DNA from: an uncultured Eubacteriales bacterium
Lineage (GTDB): Bacteria > Bacillota > Clostridia > Oscillospirales > CAG-272
Length of the DNA: 64,000 nucleotides
Direction of reading: 5' to 3'
Assembly (NCBI GenBank): GCA_934446065.1
Contig: CAKSDP010000001.1
Coordinates: forward strand, 1-64,000
The notes beneath the pieces were generated by a model, which was not told where the DNA came from, searched no databases, and was given only the letters and a program-made list of their open reading frames with translations. How positions within the stretch are numbered: the stretch's first letter is position 1; every line of letters begins with the position of its first letter. The position numbers and the translations under genes were made by a program. Below, in pieces: positions 52,815-61,660 of this stretch.

Positions 52815-54611
52815 TTATTTCTTGAAAAGCGGGCCGTAAGCGGCACAAGCACGGAAATCCTGTCCTTCTTTGTCCATGCCGAAAGCATTCCAAGTGGACG
52901 GACGGAAGATTTTCTCCTCCGGAACATTGTGCATACAAACGGGAATACGGAGCATCGACGCCATCGTGATGAGATCGGCTCCGATGTGACCGTAGCTGAT
53001 CGCACCGTGGTTTGCGCCCCAGTTGTTCATGACGTCATATGCGCTCTTGAACGCACCCTTGCCGGTGAGTCTCGGTGCAAACCAAGTGCACGGCCAAGTG
53101 TAATCGGTGCGCTTCCAAAGAATGTCGCTGACCTCATCGGGCAGCTTCACTGTGTAACCCTCGGCGATCTGGAGAACGGGACCGAGATTTTTCACAAGAT
53201 TCAGACGGATCATAGTTGCGGGCATTTCAGCATTGGTGAGGAATCTCGAAGAGAATCCGCCGCCTCTGAAGTAGCCGTTGTCAGCAGCGTTCCACGTCGT
53301 AGCGCTGAGCATCGCGTCAACATCAGTGTCGGTGACCTCCCACCAACGCTTCATCTCGCTGTAACCGTCAGCGTTTATAGCCTCGCCGCTTGCATCAAGG
53401 CAGGCAGCTCCGGAGTTGATGAGGTGAATAATGCCGTCGGCAGCCGCCGCGCGTCCCTGAAGCTCGTAGCCGGTCGCCTCTTTGACTGCATCGGGGCTCC
53501 AGTATGTACGAACGTCCGCAAAGATCTGTGCTCTTCCGGTGAGCAGCTTCATAAAGAGCATTCCGAGACCGTTGAGAACATCATTCTCGGTTGCGAGAAT
53601 GTACGGCTCGCGCACGCCGTTCCAGTCGAACGAGGTGTTGAGCAGGGACTCTGCAAAATCGCAGTTGGGGTAGAAATCAGTCCACTGACGCTGACCCTGG
53701 AATCCGGCAGCGATCGCGTTGTGTCCGGACATCTCTTCCTCAGCCCCCTTGGGCAGATTCTTGTTGCCGTTCATGAGATCCTTTATAATGATCATCATTT
53801 TGACAACGAATTCCCAATCCTTTTCCTTCTGTTCGGGCGATTTCTGAAGAGCCTCGGGGTTCTTGTCAAAGCCTTCCTTGCACTTCTCGCGAGTCCACTT
53901 CATTGCGCGGTCAAATTCGTCGTGATCGTAGATTCCCTCGGTCATTCGACGGATGATCTCAACCTCGTCAACGGACTCGACTCTCATGCCGAGATATTCC
54001 TCGATAAACGAAGGATCAATGATGGAGCCGCCGATACCCATGCAGATTGAGCCGATCTGGAGGTATGACTTGCCGCGCATCGTAGCGCAGGCGACAGCGG
54101 CGCGTCCGAAGCGGAGCAGCTTCTCGACAACGTCAGCGGGGATTTCGGTCGAATCAGCGGGCATGACCTCGTGGCCGTAGATTCCGAACGCGGGCAGCCC
54201 CTTCTGCGAGTGTGTCGCAAGAACGGACGCGAGATAGACCGCGCCGGGACGCTCGGTTCCGTTGAAGCCCCATACACCCTTGATCGTGTTGGGATCCATG
54301 TCCATCGTCTCGGCACCGTAGCACCAGCAGGGCGTAACGGTAAGCGTGATGTCAACGCCTGCCTTCTTGAATTTGTCGGCGCAAGCGGCACATTCGCCGG
54401 CGCGGCCGATCGTTGTGTCTGCAATAACAACGCGCATGTGCTCTCCGTTCGAGTAGAACAGATTCTCCTCAAAAAGCTTCGCCGCAGAGCGAGCCATGTT
54501 CATTGTCTGCTCCTCAAGCGATTCGCGCACTTTAAGCGCGCCGCGCCGTCCGTCGATCGTCGGGCGGATACCGATTACCGGATAATCGCCGATAAGTCTG
54601 TTTTCTGCCAT
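52815..54611 (-). CDS. fucI: L-fucose isomerase
   Basis: 598 residues, close to the E. coli enzyme. It opens with [21 protein letters not shown]. Later come [27 protein letters not shown] and [16 protein letters not shown]; the catalytic/Mn2+ region shows [18 protein letters not shown] (Glu and Asp ligands). It converts L-fucose (and D-arabinose) to the ketose in the cytoplasm. The start ATG at 54611 is ten bases after AGAAAGG; an ATG 9 bases earlier is too close to it. No fuculokinase or aldolase gene is adjacent, so the pathway must be completed elsewhere. Confidence 0.95.
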   Translation of the reverse strand: MAENRLIGDYPVIGIRPTIDGRRGALKVRESLEEQTMNMARSAAKLFEENLFYSNGEHMRVVIADTTIGRAGECAACADKFKKAGVDITLTVTPCWCYGAETMDMDPNTIKGVWGFNGTERPGAVYLASVLATHSQKGLPAFGIYGHEVMPADSTEIPADVVEKLLRFGRAAVACATMRGKSYLQIGSICMGIGGSIIDPSFIEEYLGMRVESVDEVEIIRRMTEGIYDHDEFDRAMKWTREKCKEGFDKNPEALQKSPEQKEKDWEFVVKMMIIIKDLMNGNKNLPKGAEEEMSGHNAIAAGFQGQRQWTDFYPNCDFAESLLNTSFDWNGVREPYILATENDVLNGLGMLFMKLLTGRAQIFADVRTYWSPDAVKEATGYELQGRAAAADGIIHLINSGAACLDASGEAINADGYSEMKRWWEVTDTDVDAMLSATTWNAADNGYFRGGGFSSRFLTNAEMPATMIRLNLVKNLGPVLQIAEGYTVKLPDEVSDILWKRTDYTWPCTWFAPRLTGKGAFKSAYDVMNNWGANHGAISYGHIGADLITMASMLRIPVCMHNVPEEKIFRPSTWNAFGMDKEGQDFRACAAYGPLFKK

Positions 54612-54656
54612 ATAATTCATTCCTTTCTGAATGTTATGTATAAAATTATCACATAC

Positions 54657-54685
54657 ATTCTACCACGTTTTGCGCAGAATTACAA
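54657..54685 (-). promoter_or_regulatory. Candidate promoter of fucI
   Basis: Minus strand TTGTAA (54680-54685), 17-base spacer, TAGAAT (54657-54662), ~45 bases before the start codon. Confidence 0.5.
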
Positions 54686-54722
54686 GAGGAACGCGAGTTT
54701 TAGTTTGCTCGGCGCATAAAAA

Positions 54723-54756
54723 CAGTGCAGGATCGTGTTGTGCCGATCCTGCACTG
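54723..54756 (-). terminator. Terminator of alaS
   Basis: A 13-bp perfect stem (54723-54735 with 54744-54756) followed on the minus strand by TTTTT. Confidence 0.9.
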
Positions 54757-54790
54757 AGTTACAGTATATTTGCTTTTAAGACGCGCCAGA

Positions 54791-57421
54791 TTATTTCAGC
54801 ATTCCCTTGAGAACGGATGCCGCCTCAGCGAGAGCATCGCCGATCTTTGACGTATCCTTTCCGCCGGAGGTAGCGCTGTCGGGGCGTCCGCCGCCCTTTC
54901 CGCCTGTGACCGCGCTGACAGCCTTAAGAAGATTGCCCGCGTGAGCACCGGAGGCAACCGCATCCTTACCGCAAGCCGCAACGAAGTTGAGCTTGTCGCC
55001 GGAGTGGATCGCGATAACAGCCGCAGCATCGTGGTATTTATCCTTTATGGCATCGCAGAGCGAGCGAGCTGCATCCATGCCCATCTCGCCCATATCTGCT
55101 GCGATCAGGCGAATGTTGCCGACGGTCTTTGCCGCGCTTGCGAGGGAATCGAGACTGCCGCTTGCGAGCTTCGCGTTGAGTGCGTCGATCTCGCGGCGGT
55201 CATGCGCAAGCTCAGCCATAACAGCAGCCGCTCTTGCGGGTGCATCGGCAACCGTCGCCGACTTGATCGTGTGCGCGATGTCGCTCAGAGCGGCATCCTT
55301 CTCGGCGATGAGCGCGAGTACGCCCGTACCGGTTACGGCTTCGATCCTGCGGACGCCTGCCGCAACGGATGATTCCGACAGGATCTTGAACAAACCGAGA
55401 TTACCGGTGTTTGCAGCGTGCGTACCGCCGCAAAGCTCGGTTGAGAAATCGCCCATCTTTACCATGCGCACGACCCGACCGTACTTCTCACCGAAGAGTG
55501 CCATAGCTCCTGCCGCCTTCGCGGTTTCAATGTCGGTCTCGGTCGTAACGATCGGCTCAGCCGCCATGATGAAGCCGTTGACCATCTGCTCGACCTTTGC
55601 GATCTCGTCGGGCTTCATTGCCTCAAAGTGAGAGAAGTCGAAGCGCACGCGCGCATCGTCAACGTAAGAGCCTGCCTGCTCAACATGAGTGCCGAGCACC
55701 GCGCGCAGAGCCGCGTGCAGCAGATGCGCCGCACTGTGGTTGCGTCTGATCGCCGTGCGTCTGCACGAATTTATAGCTGCGCTGACCGTGTCGCCGACGC
55801 TTACCAATCCGGATGTGATCTCGCATTCGTGCAGGAAAACGCCGTTTACCTTTTTGGTGTCGATAACGTCAGCTTTAAGGGATGCATTTGATATTTCGCC
55901 GATGTCGCCGACCTGACCGCCCGATTCTGCGAAGAAAGGCGTGCGGTCGAGTACAAGCTTTACCCGTCCGAAATCAACTCCGGCGCAGTCAACGGCGCCT
56001 TCGTCCGTGATTATCGCGAGAACTTTTGCCTCGGCGGTGTCTTCGCTGTAACCGACAAATTCGGTCGCAGCGATGCCCTTCAGCAGCGCGGCACGGTTGT
56101 CTTCCCAGCCGCTCATGTCGCCGCGGGCGTTTCTCGCGCGCTCCTTCTGCTCCTTCATGAGAGCGTCAAAGCGCTCTTCGTCGATCTTCAGTCCGCGCTC
56201 CTCGGCGATCTCACGCGTGAGGTCAAGCGGGAATCCGAACGTGTCGTAAAGCTTGAACGCGTCGTCGCCGGAGATCATGCCGCTTGCCGCAGCATCACCG
56301 GCGATATTCTCGAGCAGACCGAGTCCCGCGTCGATCGTTGCGTGGAAGCGCTCCTCCTCGAGAGAAATGATCTTCTTGATATAATCGGTCTTTTCGCCAA
56401 GTTCGGGATATGCACCGATGTTCTCGCCGATAACGACCTCGCAGAGGCGCGAGAGGAATCCGTCGCCGGTGCCGATGAGCTTGCCGTGACGGGCAGCGCG
56501 GCGCAGTACGCGGCGGAGAATGTAGCCGCGTCCCTCGTTCGACGGGAGAACTCCGTCGCAGATGAGGAACGTCGCGGTGCGAATGTGGTCGGTGATGACG
56601 CGGACGGATACGTCCGTCTTGTGCTCGCGTCCGTACTCGACTCCTGCCTCGGCACATACTGCGTCAAGGATCTTTCTTACGGTGTCAACCTCAAAGAGAT
56701 TGTCAACGCCCTGCATTACGCAGGCGAGACGCTCAAGTCCCATACCGGTGTCGATGTTCTTCTGAGCGAGATCGGTGTAGTGACCCGCGCCGTCGCTGTT
56801 GAACTGCGAGAACACGTTGTTCCAGATCTCGATATATCTGTCGCAGTCGCATCCGGGATAGCAGCCGGGCTTGCCGCAGCCGTACTTTTCGCCGCGGTCG
56901 AAATAGATCTCGGAGCAGGGACCGCAGGGACCGCTGCCAAGCTCCCAGAAGTTGTCGTCCTTTCCGAGACGGACGATCTTCTCGGCGGGAACACCGATCG
57001 TCTTGTTCCAGATCTCGAACGCTTCCTCATCGTTCTCGTAGATTGAGGGATAGAGAAGCTCTTCCGGGATCTCGAGAACCTCGGTGAGGAACTCCCACGC
57101 CCACGGAATCGCCTCTTTTTTGAAGTAGTCGCCGAATGAGAAGTTGCCGAGCATCTCAAAATACGTGCCGTGACGCGCGGTCTTTCCGACGTTGTCGATG
57201 TCGAGCGTGCGGACGCACTTCTGACAGGTGGTGACGCGGCGCGACGGCGGCGTCTCCTCACCGGTGAAATATTTTTTCAGCGGTGCCATGCCCGCGTTGA
57301 TGAGAAGCAGGGACTTGTCCCCGACCGGCACGAGCGGGAAGCTCTTCAGGCGGAGGTGACCCTTGGACTCAAAAAACGAGAGATACTTCTCGCGCAAAAC
57401 GTTAAGTGATGTCCATTCCAT
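54791..57421 (-). CDS. alaS: Alanyl-tRNA synthetase
   Basis: 876 residues, typical. The class II aminoacylation domain has SFPLVPVGDKSLLLINAGMAPLKKYFTGEE in parts, FEMLGNFSFGDYF and GSGPCGPCSEIYFDRG. The editing domain has RRNHSAAHLLHAAL and CGGTHAANTG, the metal set that clears Ser/Gly-tRNA. The C-terminal DHHA1 end has GGKGGGRPDSATSGGKD. Charges tRNA-Ala. There is no T-box leader; the 5' region is only ~45 bases. A monocistronic unit with its own promoter and terminator. Confidence 0.98.
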   Translation of the reverse strand: MEWTSLNVLREKYLSFFESKGHLRLKSFPLVPVGDKSLLLINAGMAPLKKYFTGEETPPSRRVTTCQKCVRTLDIDNVGKTARHGTYFEMLGNFSFGDYFKKEAIPWAWEFLTEVLEIPEELLYPSIYENDEEAFEIWNKTIGVPAEKIVRLGKDDNFWELGSGPCGPCSEIYFDRGEKYGCGKPGCYPGCDCDRYIEIWNNVFSQFNSDGAGHYTDLAQKNIDTGMGLERLACVMQGVDNLFEVDTVRKILDAVCAEAGVEYGREHKTDVSVRVITDHIRTATFLICDGVLPSNEGRGYILRRVLRRAARHGKLIGTGDGFLSRLCEVVIGENIGAYPELGEKTDYIKKIISLEEERFHATIDAGLGLLENIAGDAAASGMISGDDAFKLYDTFGFPLDLTREIAEERGLKIDEERFDALMKEQKERARNARGDMSGWEDNRAALLKGIAATEFVGYSEDTAEAKVLAIITDEGAVDCAGVDFGRVKLVLDRTPFFAESGGQVGDIGEISNASLKADVIDTKKVNGVFLHECEITSGLVSVGDTVSAAINSCRRTAIRRNHSAAHLLHAALRAVLGTHVEQAGSYVDDARVRFDFSHFEAMKPDEIAKVEQMVNGFIMAAEPIVTTETDIETAKAAGAMALFGEKYGRVVRMVKMGDFSTELCGGTHAANTGNLGLFKILSESSVAAGVRRIEAVTGTGVLALIAEKDAALSDIAHTIKSATVADAPARAAAVMAELAHDRREIDALNAKLASGSLDSLASAAKTVGNIRLIAADMGEMGMDAARSLCDAIKDKYHDAAAVIAIHSGDKLNFVAACGKDAVASGAHAGNLLKAVSAVTGGKGGGRPDSATSGGKDTSKIGDALAEAASVLKGMLK

Positions 57422-57471
57422 AATAAAAATATCCTTTCAGCAAAAGCTGGTTTGTACTTTTTCACCTTATT

Positions 57472-57500
57472 ATTATAACACAGATGTTGCGGCTTGTCTA
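57472..57500 (-). promoter_or_regulatory. Promoter of alaS
   Basis: Minus strand TAGACA (57495-57500), 17-base spacer, TATAAT (57472-57477). Confidence 0.7.
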
Positions 57501-57549
57501 TATTAACATCGTGCTTTTCGAGCGTGGTTGTGACATTTTTTCATAATCC

Positions 57550-57578
57550 TTGAAAAAATCACCTGTATGGTGTATAAT
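57550..57578 (+). promoter_or_regulatory. Promoter of the methyltransferase gene
   Basis: TTGAAA (57550-57555), 17-base spacer, TATAAT (57573-57578), divergent from the alaS promoter 50 bases away. Confidence 0.75.
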
Positions 57579-57629
57579 ATAAATTGTGATTTTATAGCCA
57601 TGCGGCGGATTGCCGGAAAGGTTTCCTTT

Positions 57630-58184
57630 ATGACAGATCTACTTGAACTTCAGAAGAGCTTTATTCTGAAGCATCTCGGCGAAGGCGACGTCTGCGCCGA
57701 TTTTACGATGGGAAACGGGCACGATACCCTGTTTCTCTCAAACACGGTCGGCGAGAGCGGACACGTGTATGCCTTCGATATTCAGGAAAAAGCGCTCGTT
57801 TCGACCGAAAAGACGCTGCGTGAGGCAGGCGCTGCGCAGAACTACACGCTTATATGCGACTCTCATCACCGTGCACCGGAATATATACATGAGCCGATAA
57901 AGGCGGGAATGTTCAATCTAGGATATATGCCCGGCAGCGGCAATAAGGCGCTCACGACAAAGCGCGAGACGACGCTCCCCGCCGTTGCGAATGCGATAGC
58001 TATGCTCGGGGCGGACAGCATACTGCTCGTAGCGGTGTACCCGGGTCACGCCGAGGGCGAGGCTGAGGGAATCGAGCTGCGCGAGTATTTCTCAACCTTG
58101 TCGCGATTCAGATACTGTGTCGGAGAATTCCGACTGCTTAATTCACCTACATCTCCTTATTTTACGGTTATAGAAACAAAGTAA
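57630..58184 (+). CDS. YtqB-type SAM-dependent methyltransferase
   Basis: 184 residues from the ATG at 57630 (GGAAAGG eight bases before). The SAM-binding motif I is CADFTMGNGHDTLFLS (~22-37), and motif II is VYAFDIQEKAL. It continues with FNLGYMPGSGNKALTTKRETT and ends SPTSPYFTVIE, both diagnostic of the putative rRNA/tRNA methylase family PF06962 (YtqB). Members methylate the wobble mnm5 modification of tRNA in B. subtilis (MnmM), a likely role here. RNA substrate not provable from sequence. Confidence 0.85.
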   Translation: MTDLLELQKSFILKHLGEGDVCADFTMGNGHDTLFLSNTVGESGHVYAFDIQEKALVSTEKTLREAGAAQNYTLICDSHHRAPEYIHEPIKAGMFNLGYMPGSGNKALTTKRETTLPAVANAIAMLGADSILLVAVYPGHAEGEAEGIELREYFSTLSRFRYCVGEFRLLNSPTSPYFTVIETK

Positions 58185-58282
58185 CCGGGGGTATGCTTGA
58201 GCCGCACTTGTACCGATTGCCGCACGCCTGTGGCATATTCGCAAGCGCGTTCCGGATGCAAAGAAAGGATTGGCAAATAATT

Positions 58283-59911
58283 ATGGATAACAGAAATCCG
58301 AACAGATATCAGAACGGCGCACGTCCGACACCTGAGGGTCGGCGTCCCGCACAGGGCACGCCGCAGAGGCAGCCGCAGGGACGTCCCATGCCCGGCGGGC
58401 AGGGGGCCGGACGCGGCGTTCCGAGACAGGGTGACACTCGCCGTCCGCAGGGATACGTGAGCGGTAGAGCCTCCGCGCCGTCCGGTGCATATCCGGGCAG
58501 AACGCCCGAGGCGGAGCGCCGCGCAAGGCAGAGACAGATGAACACGCGCGCGGCATCGTCGGTCCGCCGCAAGGCGACGCGTGAGCAGATGCGCGAGGAG
58601 AACCGCAGACGCCGCCGCAGAGCGGGACGGATGCTTTTGTCCCGATTTGTGACGTACCTTGTGATGCTCCTGCTTGTCGGCGGAGTCTGCGCAGGCGTAT
58701 TTTTCCTGAAATTTTACAAGGCACCCGACGCGGGCGAGAACAACGTAACATATTTTGAATCGTACAATGGCGGCAAGACCACCAAAACCTCGGTCTCCGG
58801 CGATGTCGTGTACCGCAGCGGCGTTCTGTACGTCAATTTCTCGAGTATTGCCGAGGGCTGCTCGATGACGAGCATCACGGATAAAAACACCGCTAAATTT
58901 GTCCTGCCGGACGGAACGAATACCGACTCCGACGGCAGCGGCAAGGAAGAATACGTTGTTTTCACAAAGGATTCGACCGAATGTGAGATCAGCGGTCAGC
59001 CATGGCGGCTCTCGTCTCCGAGCTGCTTTGTGTCAAAGAATGTCTGGATCCCGGCGGACTTTGTTACCGATTATATGACCGGGATCGAGATCACGGAGGA
59101 CAGAGCGAAGGGCAATGTTACGGTCAAGCGCCTGACCGACATCAGCGCTGTCGGCGATTCCGGCGAGAGTGTGATGATGCCTGTGTCGTTTAACCTCAAG
59201 AGCACGACACCGCCCGAGACGCAGGACGTCGGAACCGATGCCAATGCAGCTGCTGCTTCGGCTATGCCGGAAGTGACGTTCACGTCAGACCTCTCGGCAT
59301 ATGAGAATTATATGGATCCCGTAGACAATGCGGAATATCTTGTGCTTGTGAACAAGACGACAAAGGTGGACGCGTCCCTTGTTCCGAACGATCTCACCGA
59401 TGTCGCCGACACAAGAAAGGACGGCCGCGCTACCCAGAGAATGCGCGAGTACGCCGAGAAGTCGCTCGAAGCAATGTTCATCGAAATGAGAAGCGCCGGA
59501 TACACCGACGTTTCCGTGACAAGTGCCTACCGCTCATACGAGTACCAGGAGCAGCTCTACAACAGCTACACCGATACGGAGATGAGTCGTGACTCCACCC
59601 TTACGCGCGAGCAGGCGCAGGCGATAGTGTCAACCTATTCCGCGCGTCCCGGCGAGAGCGAGCACCAGACGGGACTCTCGTGCGACCTGCACAATCTTTC
59701 GCAGGCGTCTACCGAGTTCAAGGATCAGCCGGTTTACGGCTGGCTCTCGGAGAACGCGTGGAAGTTCGGCTTTATCCTCCGTTTCCCCGAGGATAAGACC
59801 GAAATCACCGGCTACTCGTTCGAGCCGTGGCATTACCGCTTTGTCGGCCGCCGCGTCGCTTGGCAGATAAAGAACGCCGGACAGTGCCTTGAAGAATACC
59901 TTGCAAACTGA
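58283..59911 (+). CDS. Membrane-anchored M15 family D,D-carboxypeptidase (VanY/DacY-like)
   Basis: 542 residues from the ATG at 58283; earlier in-frame starts exist and the RBS is distant, so the start is uncertain. Residues 1-115 are a basic Pro/Gly/Arg/Gln-rich cytoplasmic segment, then one transmembrane helix (~117-138). Residues ~140-300 look like a copper-amine-oxidase-N-type or beta-rich spacer. The catalytic domain is at the C-terminus: SAYRSYEYQEQLYNSY, PGESEHQTGLSCDLHN (SxHxxGxxxD zinc site) and FEPWHYRFVG (third His). It trims D-Ala from peptidoglycan stem peptides outside the cell. The disordered cytoplasmic tail is unusual. Confidence 0.88.
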   Translation: MDNRNPNRYQNGARPTPEGRRPAQGTPQRQPQGRPMPGGQGAGRGVPRQGDTRRPQGYVSGRASAPSGAYPGRTPEAERRARQRQMNTRAASSVRRKATREQMREENRRRRRRAGRMLLSRFVTYLVMLLLVGGVCAGVFFLKFYKAPDAGENNVTYFESYNGGKTTKTSVSGDVVYRSGVLYVNFSSIAEGCSMTSITDKNTAKFVLPDGTNTDSDGSGKEEYVVFTKDSTECEISGQPWRLSSPSCFVSKNVWIPADFVTDYMTGIEITEDRAKGNVTVKRLTDISAVGDSGESVMMPVSFNLKSTTPPETQDVGTDANAAAASAMPEVTFTSDLSAYENYMDPVDNAEYLVLVNKTTKVDASLVPNDLTDVADTRKDGRATQRMREYAEKSLEAMFIEMRSAGYTDVSVTSAYRSYEYQEQLYNSYTDTEMSRDSTLTREQAQAIVSTYSARPGESEHQTGLSCDLHNLSQASTEFKDQPVYGWLSENAWKFGFILRFPEDKTEITGYSFEPWHYRFVGRRVAWQIKNAGQCLEEYLAN

Positions 59912-59923
59912 GGTCTGTTATAG

Positions 59924-61660
59924 ATGAAAAGATTACTGAAATACATGAAGCAGTACCGCACGGAGGCGATAATCGGGCCGCTGTTCAAGTGGCTTGAAGC
60001 GCTGTTTGAGCTGCTCGTGCCGCTTGTGGTCGCAAGACTCATTGACGGAGCGATACCGTCGGGCAGCGAGAGCGCGGTCGTCCAGCTGTGCCTTGTGCTC
60101 TGTGCTCTCGGCGCAGTTGGACTCGCGTCGTCGCTCACCGCGCAGTATTTTGCCGCAAAGGCGGCGACGGGATTTGCGGCGAACGTTCGCGGCGCGATGT
60201 TTTCGCATATGCAGAGCCTTTCGTATACCGAACTTGATCGCATCGGCAGCGCAACTATGGTTGCACGTATGACCGATGACCTCGCAAAGCTGCAGAACGG
60301 CGTGAATATGTTTCTCCGTCTGTTCCTCCGCTCGCCGTTCGTCGTGTTCGGCGCGATGGCGATGGCGATGAGCGTCAATTTCCGCGTATCGCTTGTGTTT
60401 GCGGCTGTGATCCCCGTTCTGTTCGTCGTCGTGACGATCATAATGAAGCTCACGATCCCGATGTACAAGCGTGTCCAGGAAAAGTCCGACGGACTGTTCC
60501 GACTTACCGGCGAAAATATCACCGGCGTCAGGGTGATCCGCGCTCTCGGAATGGGAGAGGGCGAGCGCGAGAAGTTTGCGGAGGAAAACAGCACCCTTGC
60601 CGCACTCCAGATCGCGGCGGGACGCGTGTCGTCGCTCATGAATCCGCTCACGTATATCGTGATAAACGGCGCAATGATAATCCTGATCCATTCGGGCGCA
60701 GTGAGGGTCAACGTTGGCGGGCTGTCGCAGGGCGAGGTCATCGCTCTTGTCAACTATATGTCGCAGATACTCGTTGAGCTTATAAAGCTTGCGAATCTCA
60801 TAATCACGGTGACGCGCGCTCTCGCGTGTGCCGGAAGAATTTCCGATTTTCTCGGAACTCCGACCGAGAAGAGCGAGCTTGCGGTCGCTCCCGCCGACGG
60901 TGATGCGGACGCGTCGGATGATGTTGTGTTCGATCACGTTACGTTTACGTATCCCGATGCGGCATCGCCGTCGCTCGAGGACGTCTCGTTCAGAATAAAG
61001 CACGGCGGAACGCTCGGCATTATCGGACCGACCGGCTCCGGTAAAACGACGCTCGTGAATCTCATACCGAGATATTACGACGCCACGTCCGGCAGCGTTT
61101 GCGTCCTCGGACATAATGTCAAAAGCCTTGACCCTGCCGAGCTGCGCCGAAAGATAGGCGTAGTGGAGCAGAGAGCGCAGATCCTCTCCGGCAGCGTCAG
61201 ATACAACCTCACGCTCGGCAGAGAGGGCGAGCACGTTCCGGATGAGGAGTTGTGGCACGCGCTCCACGTCGCGCAGGCGGAGGAGTTTGTGCGCTCAAAG
61301 GACGGCGGGCTTGACGCCGAGCTGTACCGAGGAGGGCGGAATCTGTCCGGCGGACAGCGCCAGAGAATAAATATCGCGAGAGCCGTGGCGAAATCGCCGG
61401 ATATAATCATCCTCGACGATTCGTCGTCGGCGCTTGACTATGCAACTGATGCCGCGCTTCGGCGTGAGATCGCCGGAATGTGCGATGTCTGCACGATAAT
61501 CGTGTCGCAGCGCGCCGCTGCCCTCAGTGGAGCCGATCAGATACTCGTGCTTGACGACGGACACGCCGTCGGACTCGGCACGCACGATGAGTTGCTGAGA
61601 GATTGCCCCGTGTACGGCGAGATCTGCCGCTCGCAGGGAATAGGGGGTGACGCCGTATGA
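59924..61660 (+). CDS. ABC exporter half, degenerate ATP site subunit
   Basis: 578 residues: a six-helix exporter domain (~1-310) and an ATPase domain (~335-570). Walker A is IGPTGSGKTTL and the signature is the intact LSGGQRQR. Walker B is IIILDDSSSALD, in which the catalytic Glu is replaced by Asp, and the H-loop His is Gln (IIVSQRAA). These changes mark the non-canonical half of a heterodimeric exporter of TmrAB/BmrCD type. The partner follows with an ATGA overlap. Likely exports drugs, lipids or peptides. Confidence 0.92.
   Translation: MKRLLKYMKQYRTEAIIGPLFKWLEALFELLVPLVVARLIDGAIPSGSESAVVQLCLVLCALGAVGLASSLTAQYFAAKAATGFAANVRGAMFSHMQSLSYTELDRIGSATMVARMTDDLAKLQNGVNMFLRLFLRSPFVVFGAMAMAMSVNFRVSLVFAAVIPVLFVVVTIIMKLTIPMYKRVQEKSDGLFRLTGENITGVRVIRALGMGEGEREKFAEENSTLAALQIAAGRVSSLMNPLTYIVINGAMIILIHSGAVRVNVGGLSQGEVIALVNYMSQILVELIKLANLIITVTRALACAGRISDFLGTPTEKSELAVAPADGDADASDDVVFDHVTFTYPDAASPSLEDVSFRIKHGGTLGIIGPTGSGKTTLVNLIPRYYDATSGSVCVLGHNVKSLDPAELRRKIGVVEQRAQILSGSVRYNLTLGREGEHVPDEELWHALHVAQAEEFVRSKDGGLDAELYRGGRNLSGGQRQRINIARAVAKSPDIIILDDSSSALDYATDAALRREIAGMCDVCTIIVSQRAAALSGADQILVLDDGHAVGLGTHDELLRDCPVYGEICRSQGIGGDAV

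Noticed and set aside
51242..53005. Long minus-strand open frame opposite rpoA and rplQ
   Set aside because: Antisense to two essential genes; low-complexity translation, and it runs through the rplQ terminator and fucI terminator hairpins.
57422..57471. T-box riboswitch before alaS (also looked for before leuS)
   Set aside because: The alaS leader is far too short and leuS lies inside an operon; no specifier or T-box sequence seen.
59933..61267. Minus-strand open frame of ~440 codons opposite the ABC exporter
   Set aside because: His/Arg-rich shadow of the exporter coding sequence with no start signal.
59924..61660. Inactivating mutation in the first ABC half (Asp for Glu, Gln for His)
   Set aside because: These changes are the normal degenerate site of heterodimeric exporters and are balanced by the intact partner.
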